DNA from: an uncultured Microbulbifer sp.
GTDB taxonomy: Bacteria; Pseudomonadota; Gammaproteobacteria; Pseudomonadales; Cellvibrionaceae
Assembly: GCF_913055755.1 (NCBI RefSeq)
Contig: NZ_CAJXKH010000021.1
Location: forward strand, 1-42,182
Direction: 5' to 3'
DNA: 42,182 nt
Shown: positions 8,382 to 18,132 of the stretch, one piece after another
Numbering within the stretch: the stretch's first letter is position 1
How the letters are laid out: every line of letters begins with the position of its first letter
Program-made: the position numbers and the translations under genes
Notes under the pieces: generated by a model
What the model saw: the letters and a program-made list of their open reading frames with translations, nothing else
The model's database searches: none
What the model was told of the DNA's origin: nothing

Positions 8382-9869
8382 ATGTGTGGCATCGTTGGAA
8401 TCGTAGGTAAGAGTGACGTCAATCTGCAGCTGTATGACGCGCTCACCCTGTTGCAGCACCGGGGCCAGGATGCCGCGGGTATCGTCACCTGTGACGGTGA
8501 CCGCCTGAATCAGCAGAAGGCCAATGGCCTGGTGCGCGACGTGTTCCGCGCTCGCCATATGCAGCGCCTGACCGGCAACTTCGGTATCGGCCACGTGCGT
8601 TATCCCACGGCCGGCAGCTCCGGCCCGGCGCTGGCCCAGCCGTTCTACGTCAACTCCCCCTACGGCATCGCCATGGCCCACAATGGCAACCTCACCAACG
8701 TGAAAGAGGTGAGCGAAGAGATCTTCCAGCAGGACCTGCGCCACATCAACACCGACTCGGATTCCGAAGTCCTGCTCAACGTATTCGCCCACGAGCTGCA
8801 CAAGCAGCACAAACTCCAGCCCAAGGCCGAAGATATCTTCACTGCCATGCGCGCGGTCCACAAGCGCGTGCGCGGCGGCTACGCCTGTGTGGCGATGATC
8901 GTCGGCTACGGCGTCGTCGCCTTCCGCGATCCCAACGGTATCCGCCCGCTGGTCTACGGCAAGCGCGACACCGACAAGGGCACCGAATACATGGTGGCTT
9001 CCGAGTCTGTAGCGCTGGACGTGCTGGGCTACACCCTGGTGCGCGATGTGGCGCCGGGCGAATGTATCTACATCGAACTGGATGGCACCGTGCACTCTGA
9101 GCAGTGTGCGGATAACCCGAAACTGACCCCGTGCATTTTCGAACACGTGTACTTTGCCCGCCCGGACTCCATCATGGACGGTGTTTCCGTACACAAGGCG
9201 CGCCTGCGTCAGGGCGAGCACCTGGCGGAAAAGATCCTGCGCGAGCGCCCGGACCACGATATCGATGTGGTCATCCCGATTCCGGATTCCTCCCGCTCCG
9301 CGGGCCAGATGGTGGCACACCGTCTGGGGGTCAAATTCCGCGAAGGTATGGTGAAGAACCGCTATATCGGCCGTACCTTCATCATGCCGGGCCAGAAGCA
9401 GCGCAAGAAGTCCGTGCGCCAGAAGCTGAACCCGATCGAGCTGGAGTTCCGCGGCAAGAATGTATTGCTGGTGGATGATTCGATTGTGCGCGGTACTACC
9501 TGTAAGCAGATTATCCAGATGGCCCGCGAGGCGGGTGCCAACAAGGTGTATTTCGCTTCTGCGGCACCGGCGGTGAAGTACCCGAATGTATACGGTATTG
9601 ATATGCCGTCCGCTACCGAGCTGGTTGCACACGGTCGCACCACCGAGGAGGTGTGTGAGGAGATCGGTGCGGACTGGCTGATCTACCAGGATCTGGATGA
9701 GCTCATTATTTCTTCTGGTGAAGGCAATAGTGAGATCGAGGCATTTGATTGTTCAGTGTTTAATGGGGAGTACATCACCGGTGATGTCACCGAGGAGTAC
9801 CTCAACAGCCTGCATGCGGCCCGCAATGACAATGCAAAAGCGAGTAAGGGCAACGAAAGCTCTCTCTGA
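8382..9869 (+). CDS. purF: Amidophosphoribosyltransferase
   Basis: PurF makes 5-phosphoribosylamine from PRPP and glutamine, the committed step of purine synthesis. The N-terminal Ntn glutaminase domain starts MCGIVGIVG, so Cys2 becomes the N-terminal nucleophile after Met removal. The C-terminal phosphoribosyltransferase domain has the PRPP loop [11 protein letters not shown] at residues 361-371 and [10 protein letters not shown] before it. No pro-peptide is present, as in E. coli PurF. Length is 495 aa, in the normal range. A stem-loop follows the stop. Confidence 0.97.
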   Translation: MCGIVGIVGKSDVNLQLYDALTLLQHRGQDAAGIVTCDGDRLNQQKANGLVRDVFRARHMQRLTGNFGIGHVRYPTAGSSGPALAQPFYVNSPYGIAMAHNGNLTNVKEVSEEIFQQDLRHINTDSDSEVLLNVFAHELHKQHKLQPKAEDIFTAMRAVHKRVRGGYACVAMIVGYGVVAFRDPNGIRPLVYGKRDTDKGTEYMVASESVALDVLGYTLVRDVAPGECIYIELDGTVHSEQCADNPKLTPCIFEHVYFARPDSIMDGVSVHKARLRQGEHLAEKILRERPDHDIDVVIPIPDSSRSAGQMVAHRLGVKFREGMVKNRYIGRTFIMPGQKQRKKSVRQKLNPIELEFRGKNVLLVDDSIVRGTTCKQIIQMAREAGANKVYFASAAPAVKYPNVYGIDMPSATELVAHGRTTEEVCEEIGADWLIYQDLDELIISSGEGNSEIEAFDCSVFNGEYITGDVTEEYLNSLHAARNDNAKASKGNESSL

Positions 9870-9895
9870 TCTTTTTTCCCGTTTCCATCTCTAAT

Positions 9896-9921
9896 TTCGG
9901 CCCACCAATCGGTGGGCCGAA
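9896..9921. terminator. Stem-loop terminator after purF
   Basis: Perfect 11-bp stem TTCGGCCCACC (9896-9906) / GGTGGGCCGAA (9911-9921) with loop AATC, 26 bp after the purF stop. The downstream T run is short (GTGTTTA), so termination may be partial. Confidence 0.7.
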
Positions 9922-10041
9922 GTGTTTATGGCGCTGACGCTTCTGAAAGTGGGTGTCGGCCCCTCTGTCTTCAATTTGTAACGTCGTACTGCATACCTTT
10001 ATTGCTCTTCGTTTCTGCTTTGTGTCGATTCTTCGGTTAAG

Positions 10042-11265
10042 ATGACCGTTTCCAACACACTAACCCGGGACGGTTATTCCATGTTTGAAGACGACGGCTA
10101 CGCACTGGAAACTCTGGCGGTACGTGCAGGCCAGAGCCGGTCGCAGGAGGGCGAGCACTCCGAGCCCATTTACACCACCTCCAGTTACGTCTTTCCCTCA
10201 GCGGCAGAAGCCGCCGCGCGCTTTTCCGGGGAATCCCCTGGCAACGTCTACTCGCGCTATACCAATCCCACCGTGCGCATGTTCGAGGAACGCATCGCCG
10301 CGATGGAAGGAGGGGAGGCTGCCGTCGCCACGTCCAGCGGCATGGCCGCCATCCTGAGCCTGTGCATGGCGCTGCTGAAAAGCGGTGACAAGGTCATCTG
10401 CTCCCGCAGCGTGTTCGGTACCACCACCGCACTGTTTACCCGTTACATGGTCAAGTTCGGGGTCAAGGTCTCCTTCGTCGACCTGACAGATATCCAGGCC
10501 TGGAAAGATGCCCTCGACGGCGAAACCAAGCTGCTGTTTATGGAAACCCCGTCTAACCCCCTGTGCGAAGTCGCGGACATCCGCGCCATGGCCGATCTCG
10601 CCCACAGTGCCGGCGCACAGCTGGTAGTGGACAACTGTTTTTGCACCCCGGCCCTGCAGCGCCCGCTGGAGCACGGCGCCGACATCGTCGTGCACTCCGC
10701 CACCAAATTCCTCGACGGCCAGGGCCGTTGCGTGGGTGGAGTCGTGGTAGGCAAGAAGGAAGTCATGGCCGAACTGGTGATCTTCCTGCGCACCTGTGGC
10801 CCCAGCATGAGCCCGTTCAACGCCTGGGTATTCCTCAAGGGGCTGGAAACCCTGAATCTGCGCATGCAAGCGCACTGTACCAACGCACTGGATGTCGCCT
10901 GGTGGCTGAACGAGCAACCGCAGGTGGAAAAGGTCAACTACGTCGGCCTGCCCAGCCATCCCAACCACCAGCTCGCCGCAGCACAGCAGAGTGGATTCGG
11001 TGCCGTGTTCAGCTTTGCAGTGAAAGGCGATCGGGCGGCGGCGTGGAAAGTGATCGACGCCTGCAAGATTTTTTCCGTCACCGCCAACCTCGGCGACGCC
11101 AAGAGCACCATCGTGCACCCGGCCACCACCACCCACGGTCGTCTGAGTGACGAGGAAAAGGTCCGTGCGGGCATCACCGAAAACCTGATCCGGGTTTCCG
11201 TCGGCCTTGAAAATGTTGAAGACCTGAAGGCGGATCTGGCGCGAGGCTTGTCGGTGCTCGCATAA
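10042..11265 (+). CDS. metZ: O-succinylhomoserine sulfhydrylase
   Basis: MetZ converts O-succinylhomoserine and sulfide to homocysteine in the direct-sulfhydrylation route of methionine synthesis. It is a PLP enzyme of the Cys/Met metabolism family. The Schiff-base lysine is Lys222 in HSATKFLDGQGR. YSRYTNPT and SSGMAAI (cofactor and substrate contacts) and the C-terminal RVSVGLENVEDL are present. Length is 407 aa. The order purF-metZ is the same as in Pseudomonas aeruginosa, which favours metZ over the homologous metB. ATG 10081 (MFEDDGY) is an alternative start 13 residues in. Confidence 0.93.
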   Translation: MTVSNTLTRDGYSMFEDDGYALETLAVRAGQSRSQEGEHSEPIYTTSSYVFPSAAEAAARFSGESPGNVYSRYTNPTVRMFEERIAAMEGGEAAVATSSGMAAILSLCMALLKSGDKVICSRSVFGTTTALFTRYMVKFGVKVSFVDLTDIQAWKDALDGETKLLFMETPSNPLCEVADIRAMADLAHSAGAQLVVDNCFCTPALQRPLEHGADIVVHSATKFLDGQGRCVGGVVVGKKEVMAELVIFLRTCGPSMSPFNAWVFLKGLETLNLRMQAHCTNALDVAWWLNEQPQVEKVNYVGLPSHPNHQLAAAQQSGFGAVFSFAVKGDRAAAWKVIDACKIFSVTANLGDAKSTIVHPATTTHGRLSDEEKVRAGITENLIRVSVGLENVEDLKADLARGLSVLA

Positions 11266-11434
11266 TGCGGTCACAATGGCGTGGAATATGGCTTGATGCG
11301 TAGTTCCGGCTTCCGCTGTGCCTATCATTAAAATCTAGTGGCCAATTTTTGAGCGTATTGCTCGATGCGCAGGTGCGAATCACCATCGCTAGCAGCGCCG
11401 CCCCGTAACCGGCCACTGGCAGTACTACTGCTCT

Positions 11435-12406
11435 GTGCGGCAGGTAAAGCCTAAAGCAGCAGTGGAAGAAAAACCGAGCAGTAATGGATTCGCCGTGCAA
11501 AAAGTTATTTCCGCCATCGTCGCCGATATCGGCAAGGTGCTTCTGGGCAAAGAGCACCAGGTAAAACTGGCGTTGGCCTGTCTGCTGGCCCGTGGCCATC
11601 TCCTGATTGAAGACCTGCCGGGCATGGGCAAGACCACCCTGGCCCACGCCCTCGCGCAGGTACTCGGGCTGTCCTACAACCGCGTGCAGTTCACCAGCGA
11701 CATGCTGCCCGCCGACATCCTCGGGGTCAGTGTATTCGAGCGGGACAGCGGGCAATTCCGCTTCCACCAGGGGCCGGTATTCAGCCAGCTGCTGCTCGCC
11801 GACGAGATCAACCGCTCCTCCCCAAAAACCCAGAGCGCCCTGCTCGAAGCCATGGAAGAGCGCCAGGTCAGCATCGACGGCGAAACCCGCCAACTGCCCG
11901 AACCGTTTTTCGTCATCGCCACCCAGAACCCGCTGCAACAGTCCGGCACCTTCGTCTTGCCAGAATCCCAGCTCGACCGCTTCCTCATGCGCATCAGCCT
12001 CGGCTATCCCACCCGGGAAGCGGAACGGGCCCTGTTCCAGGGCGTTGATCCCCGCGCACAGCTTGCGCAGCTTAACCCGCGTATCAACAGTGGTGGTCTG
12101 AAAAAACTGCAGGCCCTGGTGGGCCAGGTGAAAGCTTCGGACTCACTGCTCGACTACCTTGAACGCCTGGTGCAGCACACCCGCCAGAGCCCGGAATGTG
12201 CGGTGGGGCTGTCGCCCCGCGGGGCGCTGGCACTGCTGCACGCCGCGCGCGCCTGGGCGCTGATTCACGGTCGCGGCCACCTGTTGCCGGAAGATCTGCA
12301 GGCAGTGCTGCCGGCAGTGGCCGGCCACCGGCTGCAAAGCGACGGTACCGACGGCGGGCAACTGGTGGAACGCATGATGCACCAGGTAGATATTATTGCG
12401 GCCTGA
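11435..12406 (+). CDS. MoxR-family AAA+ ATPase
   Basis: A 323-aa AAA+ protein with Walker A PGMGKTT (about residues 62-68), Walker B LLLADEINR (Asp123/Glu124) and the sensor stretch VIATQNP, all standard for MoxR ATPases. MoxR proteins act as chaperones or assembly factors, usually with the DUF58 protein encoded next door. No ATG exists near the N-terminus. GTG 11435, GTG 11462 and GTG 11495 are all in frame, and I keep the longest form. The last lies just before the conserved region. It is the first gene of an operon with the DUF58 and transglutaminase genes (4-bp gap, then a 4-bp overlap). The 169-bp upstream gap presumably carries the promoter. Confidence 0.93.
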   Translation: MRQVKPKAAVEEKPSSNGFAVQKVISAIVADIGKVLLGKEHQVKLALACLLARGHLLIEDLPGMGKTTLAHALAQVLGLSYNRVQFTSDMLPADILGVSVFERDSGQFRFHQGPVFSQLLLADEINRSSPKTQSALLEAMEERQVSIDGETRQLPEPFFVIATQNPLQQSGTFVLPESQLDRFLMRISLGYPTREAERALFQGVDPRAQLAQLNPRINSGGLKKLQALVGQVKASDSLLDYLERLVQHTRQSPECAVGLSPRGALALLHAARAWALIHGRGHLLPEDLQAVLPAVAGHRLQSDGTDGGQLVERMMHQVDIIAA

Positions 12407-12410
12407 CCTT

Positions 12411-13430
12411 ATGTCACCGCAATCCCCCTCAATGAGTTTCAGTGCCCGCTGGCGACGCCGTTGGGCGCCGCTGCAGGAGCGCTGGCTCCGGCGGCGACTG
12501 CCAGCGGCCTCCAGTGTCACCCTGGATCACCGCAAACTCTTCGTACTGCCCACCGGCGTCGGCCTGGGGTTTCTGCTGGTGATTTTCCTGTTGTGGCTGC
12601 TCGGCACCAACTACGAAAACAATCTGGTATTCGCACTGGCGTTTCTGCTGGTGGGACTGTTCGTCGTGCTGCCGGTACACACCTTCGCCAACCTTTCCGG
12701 GCTGCGTTTGCGCCTGATGGAAGCGCAAACGGCATTTGCCGGGGATTACGCCCAGGCCAGAATCGCACTGGAGCGCACCGGCAAGCGCCTGCACGAGCGG
12801 GTCCGGATTGCCTGGCCGCCGGAAGAGGGCGTGACCGTGGATCTGGACGACACCAGCGAGCGTATCCGGGAAATCACAATCGCATTGCCGGTGGTTTGCC
12901 GCGGCCGTGTACCCGCGCCCCGGATTCGCGTCGAAAGCCGCTTTCCCCTGGGGCTGTTCAAATGCTGGAGCTGGGTGGACCTGGATGTGACCTTCCTGGT
13001 CTACCCGCAACCAAAGTCCGCCGGTCCGCTGCCCATCGGTGCCGCCGCAGGCGAGGGCGACCAGCAGCAGGTGAGCACGGCGGGGGGCGACGATTTTGCT
13101 GGCCTGAAAAATTACCAGCCCGGTGACTCCCTGCGCCACGTGGCGTGGAAGCAATTTGCCGGCGGGCGCGATCTGTACACCAAGGAATACGCCTCCGGCA
13201 GCGACGTGCGCCTGTGGCTCGACTGGGACCTGCTGGGTGGGCGGGATGTGGAAACCCGCCTCAGCAACCTGTGCGCCTGGGTGCTGGATGCCGAGCGCGC
13301 CCAGATCGCCTACGGGCTGCGCCTGCCGGGGCAGACCATCGCGCCCGGGCTGGGCAGTGCCCACCGGCAGCAGGTGCTGACGCAGCTGGCCCTGTTCCCT
13401 GTGCTGGGGATGGCGGGGGCGACACAGTGA
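12411..13430 (+). CDS. DUF58 membrane protein
   Basis: The protein has 339 aa. A basic N-terminus is followed by two close hydrophobic segments (about residues 46-88), a beta-rich region, and the DUF58 signature GDDFAGLKNYQPGDSLRHVAW in which the strongly conserved YxxGD and W residues are present. DUF58 proteins are encoded with MoxR ATPases and transglutaminases and often carry a degenerate von Willebrand-like fold. Their biochemical role is not settled. ATG 12411 is 4 bp after the MoxR stop. An in-frame TTG lies at 12396. The stop overlaps the following GTG start. Confidence 0.9.
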   Translation: MSPQSPSMSFSARWRRRWAPLQERWLRRRLPAASSVTLDHRKLFVLPTGVGLGFLLVIFLLWLLGTNYENNLVFALAFLLVGLFVVLPVHTFANLSGLRLRLMEAQTAFAGDYAQARIALERTGKRLHERVRIAWPPEEGVTVDLDDTSERIREITIALPVVCRGRVPAPRIRVESRFPLGLFKCWSWVDLDVTFLVYPQPKSAGPLPIGAAAGEGDQQQVSTAGGDDFAGLKNYQPGDSLRHVAWKQFAGGRDLYTKEYASGSDVRLWLDWDLLGGRDVETRLSNLCAWVLDAERAQIAYGLRLPGQTIAPGLGSAHRQQVLTQLALFPVLGMAGATQ

Positions 13431-15454
13431 GTGCGGCCCACAGCCAGTTGCAGTCGCTGCTGCCGCGGGAAAGCCTGTTGTGGATCTTTGCCGCACAGCT
13501 GGTGGTGCTGTTGCCCCAGTTTACCCATCTGCCCCTGTGGCTGGTGGGCGCCTGGTGCCTGGCAGTGTACTGGCGGCTGGAAGTCTTTTACGGTCGCCGG
13601 GAAATGCCCGGCAGACTGGTCAAGCTGCTGGCGGTAACCCTGGCGGTGGCGGGGCTGGCGCTCACCTACCGGCGCTGGTTTGCCCTCGAGCCCATGGTGG
13701 CACTGCTGGCGGTGTCTTTTACCCTGAAGAATATCGAGCTGGCGAGCCGCCGGGATGCGCTGCTGAGCCTGATGCTCGCCTATTTCCTCGCCGCCACCCT
13801 GTTTATCTTCGAGCAGACCATTCCCTACGCCCTGTACGGGATTTTCAGTGTGGTGATCATCACCGCCGCGCTGGCGGCGCAGCAGGGCAGGCGCTCCGCG
13901 CGCCCCGGGCGCGCGTTCGGGCTGTCGGCGAAATTGCTGGCGCAGGCGGTGCCGGTCATGCTACTGCTGTTCGTGGTGATTCCGCGTCTCGGACCGCTGT
14001 GGGCAGTGCCGCAAAATGCCGGCGGCGCCTCCACCGGTATCAGTGACTCCATGAGCCCGGGGGATTTCACCCGCCTGTCCAAATCCGGCAAACCCGCCCT
14101 GCGCATCACCTTCGATGGTCCGGTACCGCCGCCGGAGCAGCGCTACTGGCGCGGGTTGGTGTATACCCACTTCGACGGCCGCCGCTGGAGCGAGCCCGGT
14201 GCCGGCGACGGGGTGGTCCACTGGGGCCGGGGGCGCAGCGGCTTTCACGGGGGGGGCGGTGAAGACGCGCAGCCGCTGCCGGCGGTGGGGCCGCGCTACC
14301 GCTACCAGGTGATTCAGGAACCCAGCCACAGCCCGTGGCTGTTTGCCATGGCGAGACCCGAGTCGGATACCCGCGGCGTGCGCAAATCCGGCGACGACAC
14401 CCTGTTTTACCGCAGCCCCCTGGCGAGCCGCTTTGCCTACGAGGTGCGCTCCTGGCCCCGCGACAGCCTGCCCGTGGACGTGGGCCTCGGCAGCCGGGCG
14501 TTGCAGCGCCACCTGCAGTTGCCGGAGCGGGGCAATGCCCGCGCGCGCCGCTGGGGCGCAGAATTGCGCGCTCGCGGGCTTGGCGCCGAACAGATTTCTG
14601 CCGAAGTCCTGAAACGTTTCAACAGCAGTTTTGTGTACACGCTGCGCCCGCCGCCCCTGGGGCAGGACTCGGTGGACGAATTCCTGTTTTCCACGCAACA
14701 GGGCTTTTGTGAGCATTTTGCCAGCAGTTATGTATTTACCATGCGCGCGGCCGGTGTGCCGGCGCGGGTCGTGGCGGGCTACCAGGGGGGCGAGTGGGTC
14801 GCGCGGGAGAAGTACCTGCTGGTGCGCCAGTACGACGCCCACGCCTGGGCGGAAATCTGGCTGCCGGAGCGGGGTTGGGTGAGGGTGGACCCCACCGCGG
14901 CGGTGGCGCCGCAGCGCATTCGCGACGGGCTGCAATCCGCAGCGGCGGATGAATTTATGCAGGACGCGCTGTTGCCGCTGCACAAGATCGCTTTTCTCAG
15001 CCGTCTGCAACTGCAGTGGGACATGATCAACTACCGCTGGTACCAGACGGTGGTGAGTTTCGACCAGGAGCGCCAGCAGGGCATGCTGCAGCGCCTGCTG
15101 GGGGAAATTTCTCCGACCCGGCTGGCACTTTTCATTGGGGCCCCGGTTATTGCCGGACTGCTGCTGTTATGGGGGTGGCTGAAACTGTCGAGCCGCGGAC
15201 CGAAGCTGCCGGTACCCGGGCGGCTGTATCTGCGCTTCTGCCGGCGTATGGCGCGGGTGGGACTGGTTCGCCAGCCTGGCGAAACACCGGGGGAGTTTGC
15301 CCGCCGGGTGGAGCGGGAGTTTCCCCGCCTCGGCCCGATGGCTGAGAGAATCACCTCGGCCTACGAAAAGGCCGCCTACGGCGACGATCCCCGGGCGGAG
15401 CGGCAGTTGCGCCGTTTGCTGCGCGGGTTCTGGCCCCTGCGCATTGCCCGCTGA
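13427..15454 (+). CDS. tgpA: TgpA-type membrane transglutaminase
   Basis: A 675-aa inner-membrane protein. About six N-terminal hydrophobic segments fill residues 1-190, followed by a periplasmic transglutaminase-like domain, a further membrane helix (about 560-585) and a cytoplasmic DUF4129-like tail. The catalytic triad is visible: Cys428 in QQGFCEHFA, His472 in YDAHAWAE and Asp488 in RVDPTAAV. P. aeruginosa TgpA is similar in size and essential there. The GTG start 13427 overlaps the DUF58 stop by 4 bases (GTGA) and gives the membrane-first N-terminus; earlier in-frame codons would run through DUF58. The substrate is unknown. Confidence 0.92.
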   Translation: MSAAHSQLQSLLPRESLLWIFAAQLVVLLPQFTHLPLWLVGAWCLAVYWRLEVFYGRREMPGRLVKLLAVTLAVAGLALTYRRWFALEPMVALLAVSFTLKNIELASRRDALLSLMLAYFLAATLFIFEQTIPYALYGIFSVVIITAALAAQQGRRSARPGRAFGLSAKLLAQAVPVMLLLFVVIPRLGPLWAVPQNAGGASTGISDSMSPGDFTRLSKSGKPALRITFDGPVPPPEQRYWRGLVYTHFDGRRWSEPGAGDGVVHWGRGRSGFHGGGGEDAQPLPAVGPRYRYQVIQEPSHSPWLFAMARPESDTRGVRKSGDDTLFYRSPLASRFAYEVRSWPRDSLPVDVGLGSRALQRHLQLPERGNARARRWGAELRARGLGAEQISAEVLKRFNSSFVYTLRPPPLGQDSVDEFLFSTQQGFCEHFASSYVFTMRAAGVPARVVAGYQGGEWVAREKYLLVRQYDAHAWAEIWLPERGWVRVDPTAAVAPQRIRDGLQSAAADEFMQDALLPLHKIAFLSRLQLQWDMINYRWYQTVVSFDQERQQGMLQRLLGEISPTRLALFIGAPVIAGLLLLWGWLKLSSRGPKLPVPGRLYLRFCRRMARVGLVRQPGETPGEFARRVEREFPRLGPMAERITSAYEKAAYGDDPRAERQLRRLLRGFWPLRIAR

Positions 15455-15491
15455 GTAACCCGCAAGCGCAACCGTATTCGCAACCGGGGGG

Positions 15492-15515
15492 CGTTCTGGG
15501 GGACGTTCTGTGGGA
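15492..15515 (+). repeat. 12-bp tandem duplication before the MFS gene
   Basis: CGTTCTGGGGGA (15492-15503) and CGTTCTGTGGGA (15504-15515) are adjacent copies differing at one base. They lie just before the first candidate ATG (15518). Probably a replication-slippage product. Confidence 0.6.
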
Positions 15516-15559
15516 CAATGGCGCCCCGATCGCACGTACAAGATTTTCCGGATTCTGTA

Positions 15560-16822
15560 ATGGCATTTCCCGCACTGGTGGCACGGCTGCGAACATTCCT
15601 GCTCGGGTACAGTGGTACCTCCCTGGCCACCGGGCTACAGGTGGTATTGCTGCCCTGGATTGCGGTATCCCTGGTGGACCTGCCGGCACTGCAGCTGGGT
15701 TGGGTACAGGCGTCGGTGTTGTTGCCCAACCTGTTGTTCCTGCTGTTTGGTGGCGCCCTGGCGGATCGATTTGATTCCGCGCGGGTAGCGGCGCTTTCCT
15801 GTATCGGGTTGGCTCTGTGTCACGGGTTTCTGGCGTTTTTTCTGCTCTCCCATTTGCCCAGCCTTTCCCTGCTGCTGATCTACGGTATCAGCCTGGGCGT
15901 CTTTACCGCGTTTTTGCAGCCGGCGCGTGACAACCTGGTTCAGCGGTGCGCGCGGCAACCCAGGGGTGGCAGCGCACGCATCAATGAAAGCCGTGTGCAG
16001 CACACGGTGACCTGGATGATGCTGGCACAGTACGGCGGGCAGGCGGTGGGCATGCTGTTGGCGAGCCGCTTCGACCAATGGGGTGCAGAGGTATTGCTGC
16101 TGATCCAGGTGACGGTACTGTGTGTAGCGGCGGCGTTTTTCTTCAGCATGCGCCACCTGGGGCCGGCACCGCAATCCGCGCGGCAAAAATTGCCGTCGGC
16201 ACTGGTGGAAGGTTTTGCCGAGCTGAAAAAGAGCCGCGCGATTTTCGAGCTGGTTTTGCTGGTGGGGTTTAACGGCCTGGTGCATATCGGCGTGTTTCTG
16301 GTGGTGCTGCCGCTGCTGGCGGAAGACTACGGCCGCGGCGCTGGCTACTATGCCACCCTGCAGATTGCGTTTATCGCCGGTACCGTGCTGGCCACGGTGG
16401 TAATGTTGCGGCGGGGGCAGGGCAACCGTCCCGGGCGCGGTGTCCTGATGTGCCTGCTGTACAGCGCGGCGTTGATGATCGCCATCAGCTTCGGTCCCAC
16501 GCCCGTGGGGCTGATGATTCTGTGTGCCTGCTGGGGGGCGGTGGCAGCGGCATCCGCGGCCCTCGGCAAGGCAATTGTGCAATTGCTGGCGCCGGAGCAG
16601 GTGCGCAGCCGCATCATTTCCATCTACCAGTTGTCGCTGTTCGGTTCCGCCGCGGTGGGGGCTCTGGCGGCGGGGGTGATCAGTGAATTTGCCGCGCCAC
16701 TCTCCACCCTGTGGTGGGCGGGAATATTCAGCCTCGCAGCCTTTGTGCTGGCCTGGTTCAGCGGCGCCCTGCGCCAACTGAGTTTCCATCAGTCCGAACA
16801 ATCCGAAATCTCTGAGCACTGA
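15560..16822 (+). CDS. MFS transporter (MFS_3/EntS-like)
   Basis: A very hydrophobic 420-aa protein with the look of a 12-helix major facilitator. The conserved A-type loop GGALADRFDSARV lies between helices 2 and 3, and QPARDNLVQ lies after helix 4 in the style of the MFS_3/EntS/LplT-like group. A charged central loop (about 190-210) separates the halves. The substrate cannot be predicted. I chose ATG 15560 (MAFPALVARLR) because it puts the first helix close to the N-terminus. ATG 15518 would add 14 residues. It is 6 bp from the next carrier gene and so probably co-transcribed. Confidence 0.85.
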   Translation: MAFPALVARLRTFLLGYSGTSLATGLQVVLLPWIAVSLVDLPALQLGWVQASVLLPNLLFLLFGGALADRFDSARVAALSCIGLALCHGFLAFFLLSHLPSLSLLLIYGISLGVFTAFLQPARDNLVQRCARQPRGGSARINESRVQHTVTWMMLAQYGGQAVGMLLASRFDQWGAEVLLLIQVTVLCVAAAFFFSMRHLGPAPQSARQKLPSALVEGFAELKKSRAIFELVLLVGFNGLVHIGVFLVVLPLLAEDYGRGAGYYATLQIAFIAGTVLATVVMLRRGQGNRPGRGVLMCLLYSAALMIAISFGPTPVGLMILCACWGAVAAASAALGKAIVQLLAPEQVRSRIISIYQLSLFGSAAVGALAAGVISEFAAPLSTLWWAGIFSLAAFVLAWFSGALRQLSFHQSEQSEISEH

Positions 16823-16828
16823 TTTACC

Positions 16829-18025
16829 ATGCAATCTTCTCTGAACTGGCGCCGTCCAGAAATACTGCTGTTGTTACTGGCGCTCGCCATGCCGCTGTCA
16901 TTTGGCGTGTGGCAAGCGTTGCTGAACAACTTTGTCATCGAGCGCGCGCAGTTTACCGGGGCGGAAATCGGGCTGTTGCAGAGTGTGCGCGAAATTCCCG
17001 GATTCCTCGCATTTACCGTGGTATTCGTGTTGCTGCTGGTGCGTGAACAGCGGCTGGCCTTTATCTCGCTGATTGCCACGGGGATCGGGGTGGCGGTTAC
17101 CGGCTTTTTCCCCTCCACCCTGGGACTGCTGTGCACCACCTTGCTGATGTCCGTTGGCTTTCACTATTACGAGGCCCTGAAGACGTCCCTAGCCCTGCAG
17201 TGGCTGCCCAAGGAGAGTTCGGCCATCTGGCTCGGTAGAATCATGGCCGCGGGCTCATTCGCCTCGCTGGCGGCCTACGGTCTGGTATGGCTGACCTCGG
17301 ACCTGCTGCAGCTGGATTACTTCTGGATCTACCTGCTGGGTGGCGGCGTTACGGTAGTGATCGTCGCGGCGTTATGGATCGCGTTTCCGGCGTTTCCGCA
17401 GCCCCATGCACAGCACAAGAAGCTGATTCTGCGCAAACGCTACTGGCTTTACTACGCACTGACTTTCATGAGCGGTGCACGGCGGCAGATTTTCGTGGTC
17501 TTCGCCGGATTTCTGATGGTGGAAAAGTTTGGCTATACGGTAGCCGAAGTGGCGCAGTTGTTTATCGTCAACCACCTGCTGAACCTGTACCTGGCGCCAA
17601 AGATCGGGCGCCTGATTGTCCGCTTTGGTGAGCGTTGGGCGCTGACTCTGGAGTATATCGGGTTGATCCTGGTATTTAGCGGCTATGCCCTGGTGGAGAC
17701 CGCGACGGCTGCGGCGGCGCTGTATATCATCGACCACCTGTTTTTCTCCATGGCCATTGCCATCAAGACCTACTTCCAGAAAATTGTCGACGAGCGGGAC
17801 ATTGCCTCCTCTGCCGCGGTCAGCTTTACCATCAACCATATTGCCGCTGTGGTTATCCCGGTGTTGTTCGGGGTCTTGTGGCTGGTGTCACCTGCGGCGG
17901 TGTTCTGGTGCGGTGCGGCGATGGCAGTGGGCTCACTGTTGCTGGCTCAGAATATTCCGGTGCTGCCGGCGGCGGGTAACGAGGTCCGCTGGGGCAGGGT
18001 TCCGCGGGCGGAGCCTGCGGTGTAG
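16829..18025 (+). CDS. MFS-type transporter, second of a pair
   Basis: A 398-aa polytopic protein with about 12 hydrophobic segments. The N-terminal stretch LPLSFGVWQALLNNFVIE-like region and VREIPGFLAF after helix 2 resemble a group of major facilitators of unknown substrate found in marine gammaproteobacteria; this is a loose recognition. The C-terminal half has KTYFQKIVDERDIA, unusual for sugar or drug carriers. It starts at ATG 16829, 6 bp after the preceding MFS stop. Two different MFS genes in tandem may form an operon, but they are not close duplicates of each other. Confidence 0.8.
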   Translation: MQSSLNWRRPEILLLLLALAMPLSFGVWQALLNNFVIERAQFTGAEIGLLQSVREIPGFLAFTVVFVLLLVREQRLAFISLIATGIGVAVTGFFPSTLGLLCTTLLMSVGFHYYEALKTSLALQWLPKESSAIWLGRIMAAGSFASLAAYGLVWLTSDLLQLDYFWIYLLGGGVTVVIVAALWIAFPAFPQPHAQHKKLILRKRYWLYYALTFMSGARRQIFVVFAGFLMVEKFGYTVAEVAQLFIVNHLLNLYLAPKIGRLIVRFGERWALTLEYIGLILVFSGYALVETATAAAALYIIDHLFFSMAIAIKTYFQKIVDERDIASSAAVSFTINHIAAVVIPVLFGVLWLVSPAAVFWCGAAMAVGSLLLAQNIPVLPAAGNEVRWGRVPRAEPAV

Positions 18026-18132
18026 GGCAGACGCGGGGCTTCCCGGGGATCCTGGAACGGCAGCGCTGCAGGGCAGTGCCAGAATAGATCCGGTTCAACA
18101 GAGCAGCGCGCAGAGAAGAGTGGGGGGAGAGT

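Noticed and set aside
13145..13426. Extension of the transglutaminase gene upstream into the DUF58 gene
   Set aside because: Would overlap DUF58 by nearly 290 bp with an Arg/Ala-rich non-homologous leader; GTG 13427 gives the usual TgpA N-terminus.
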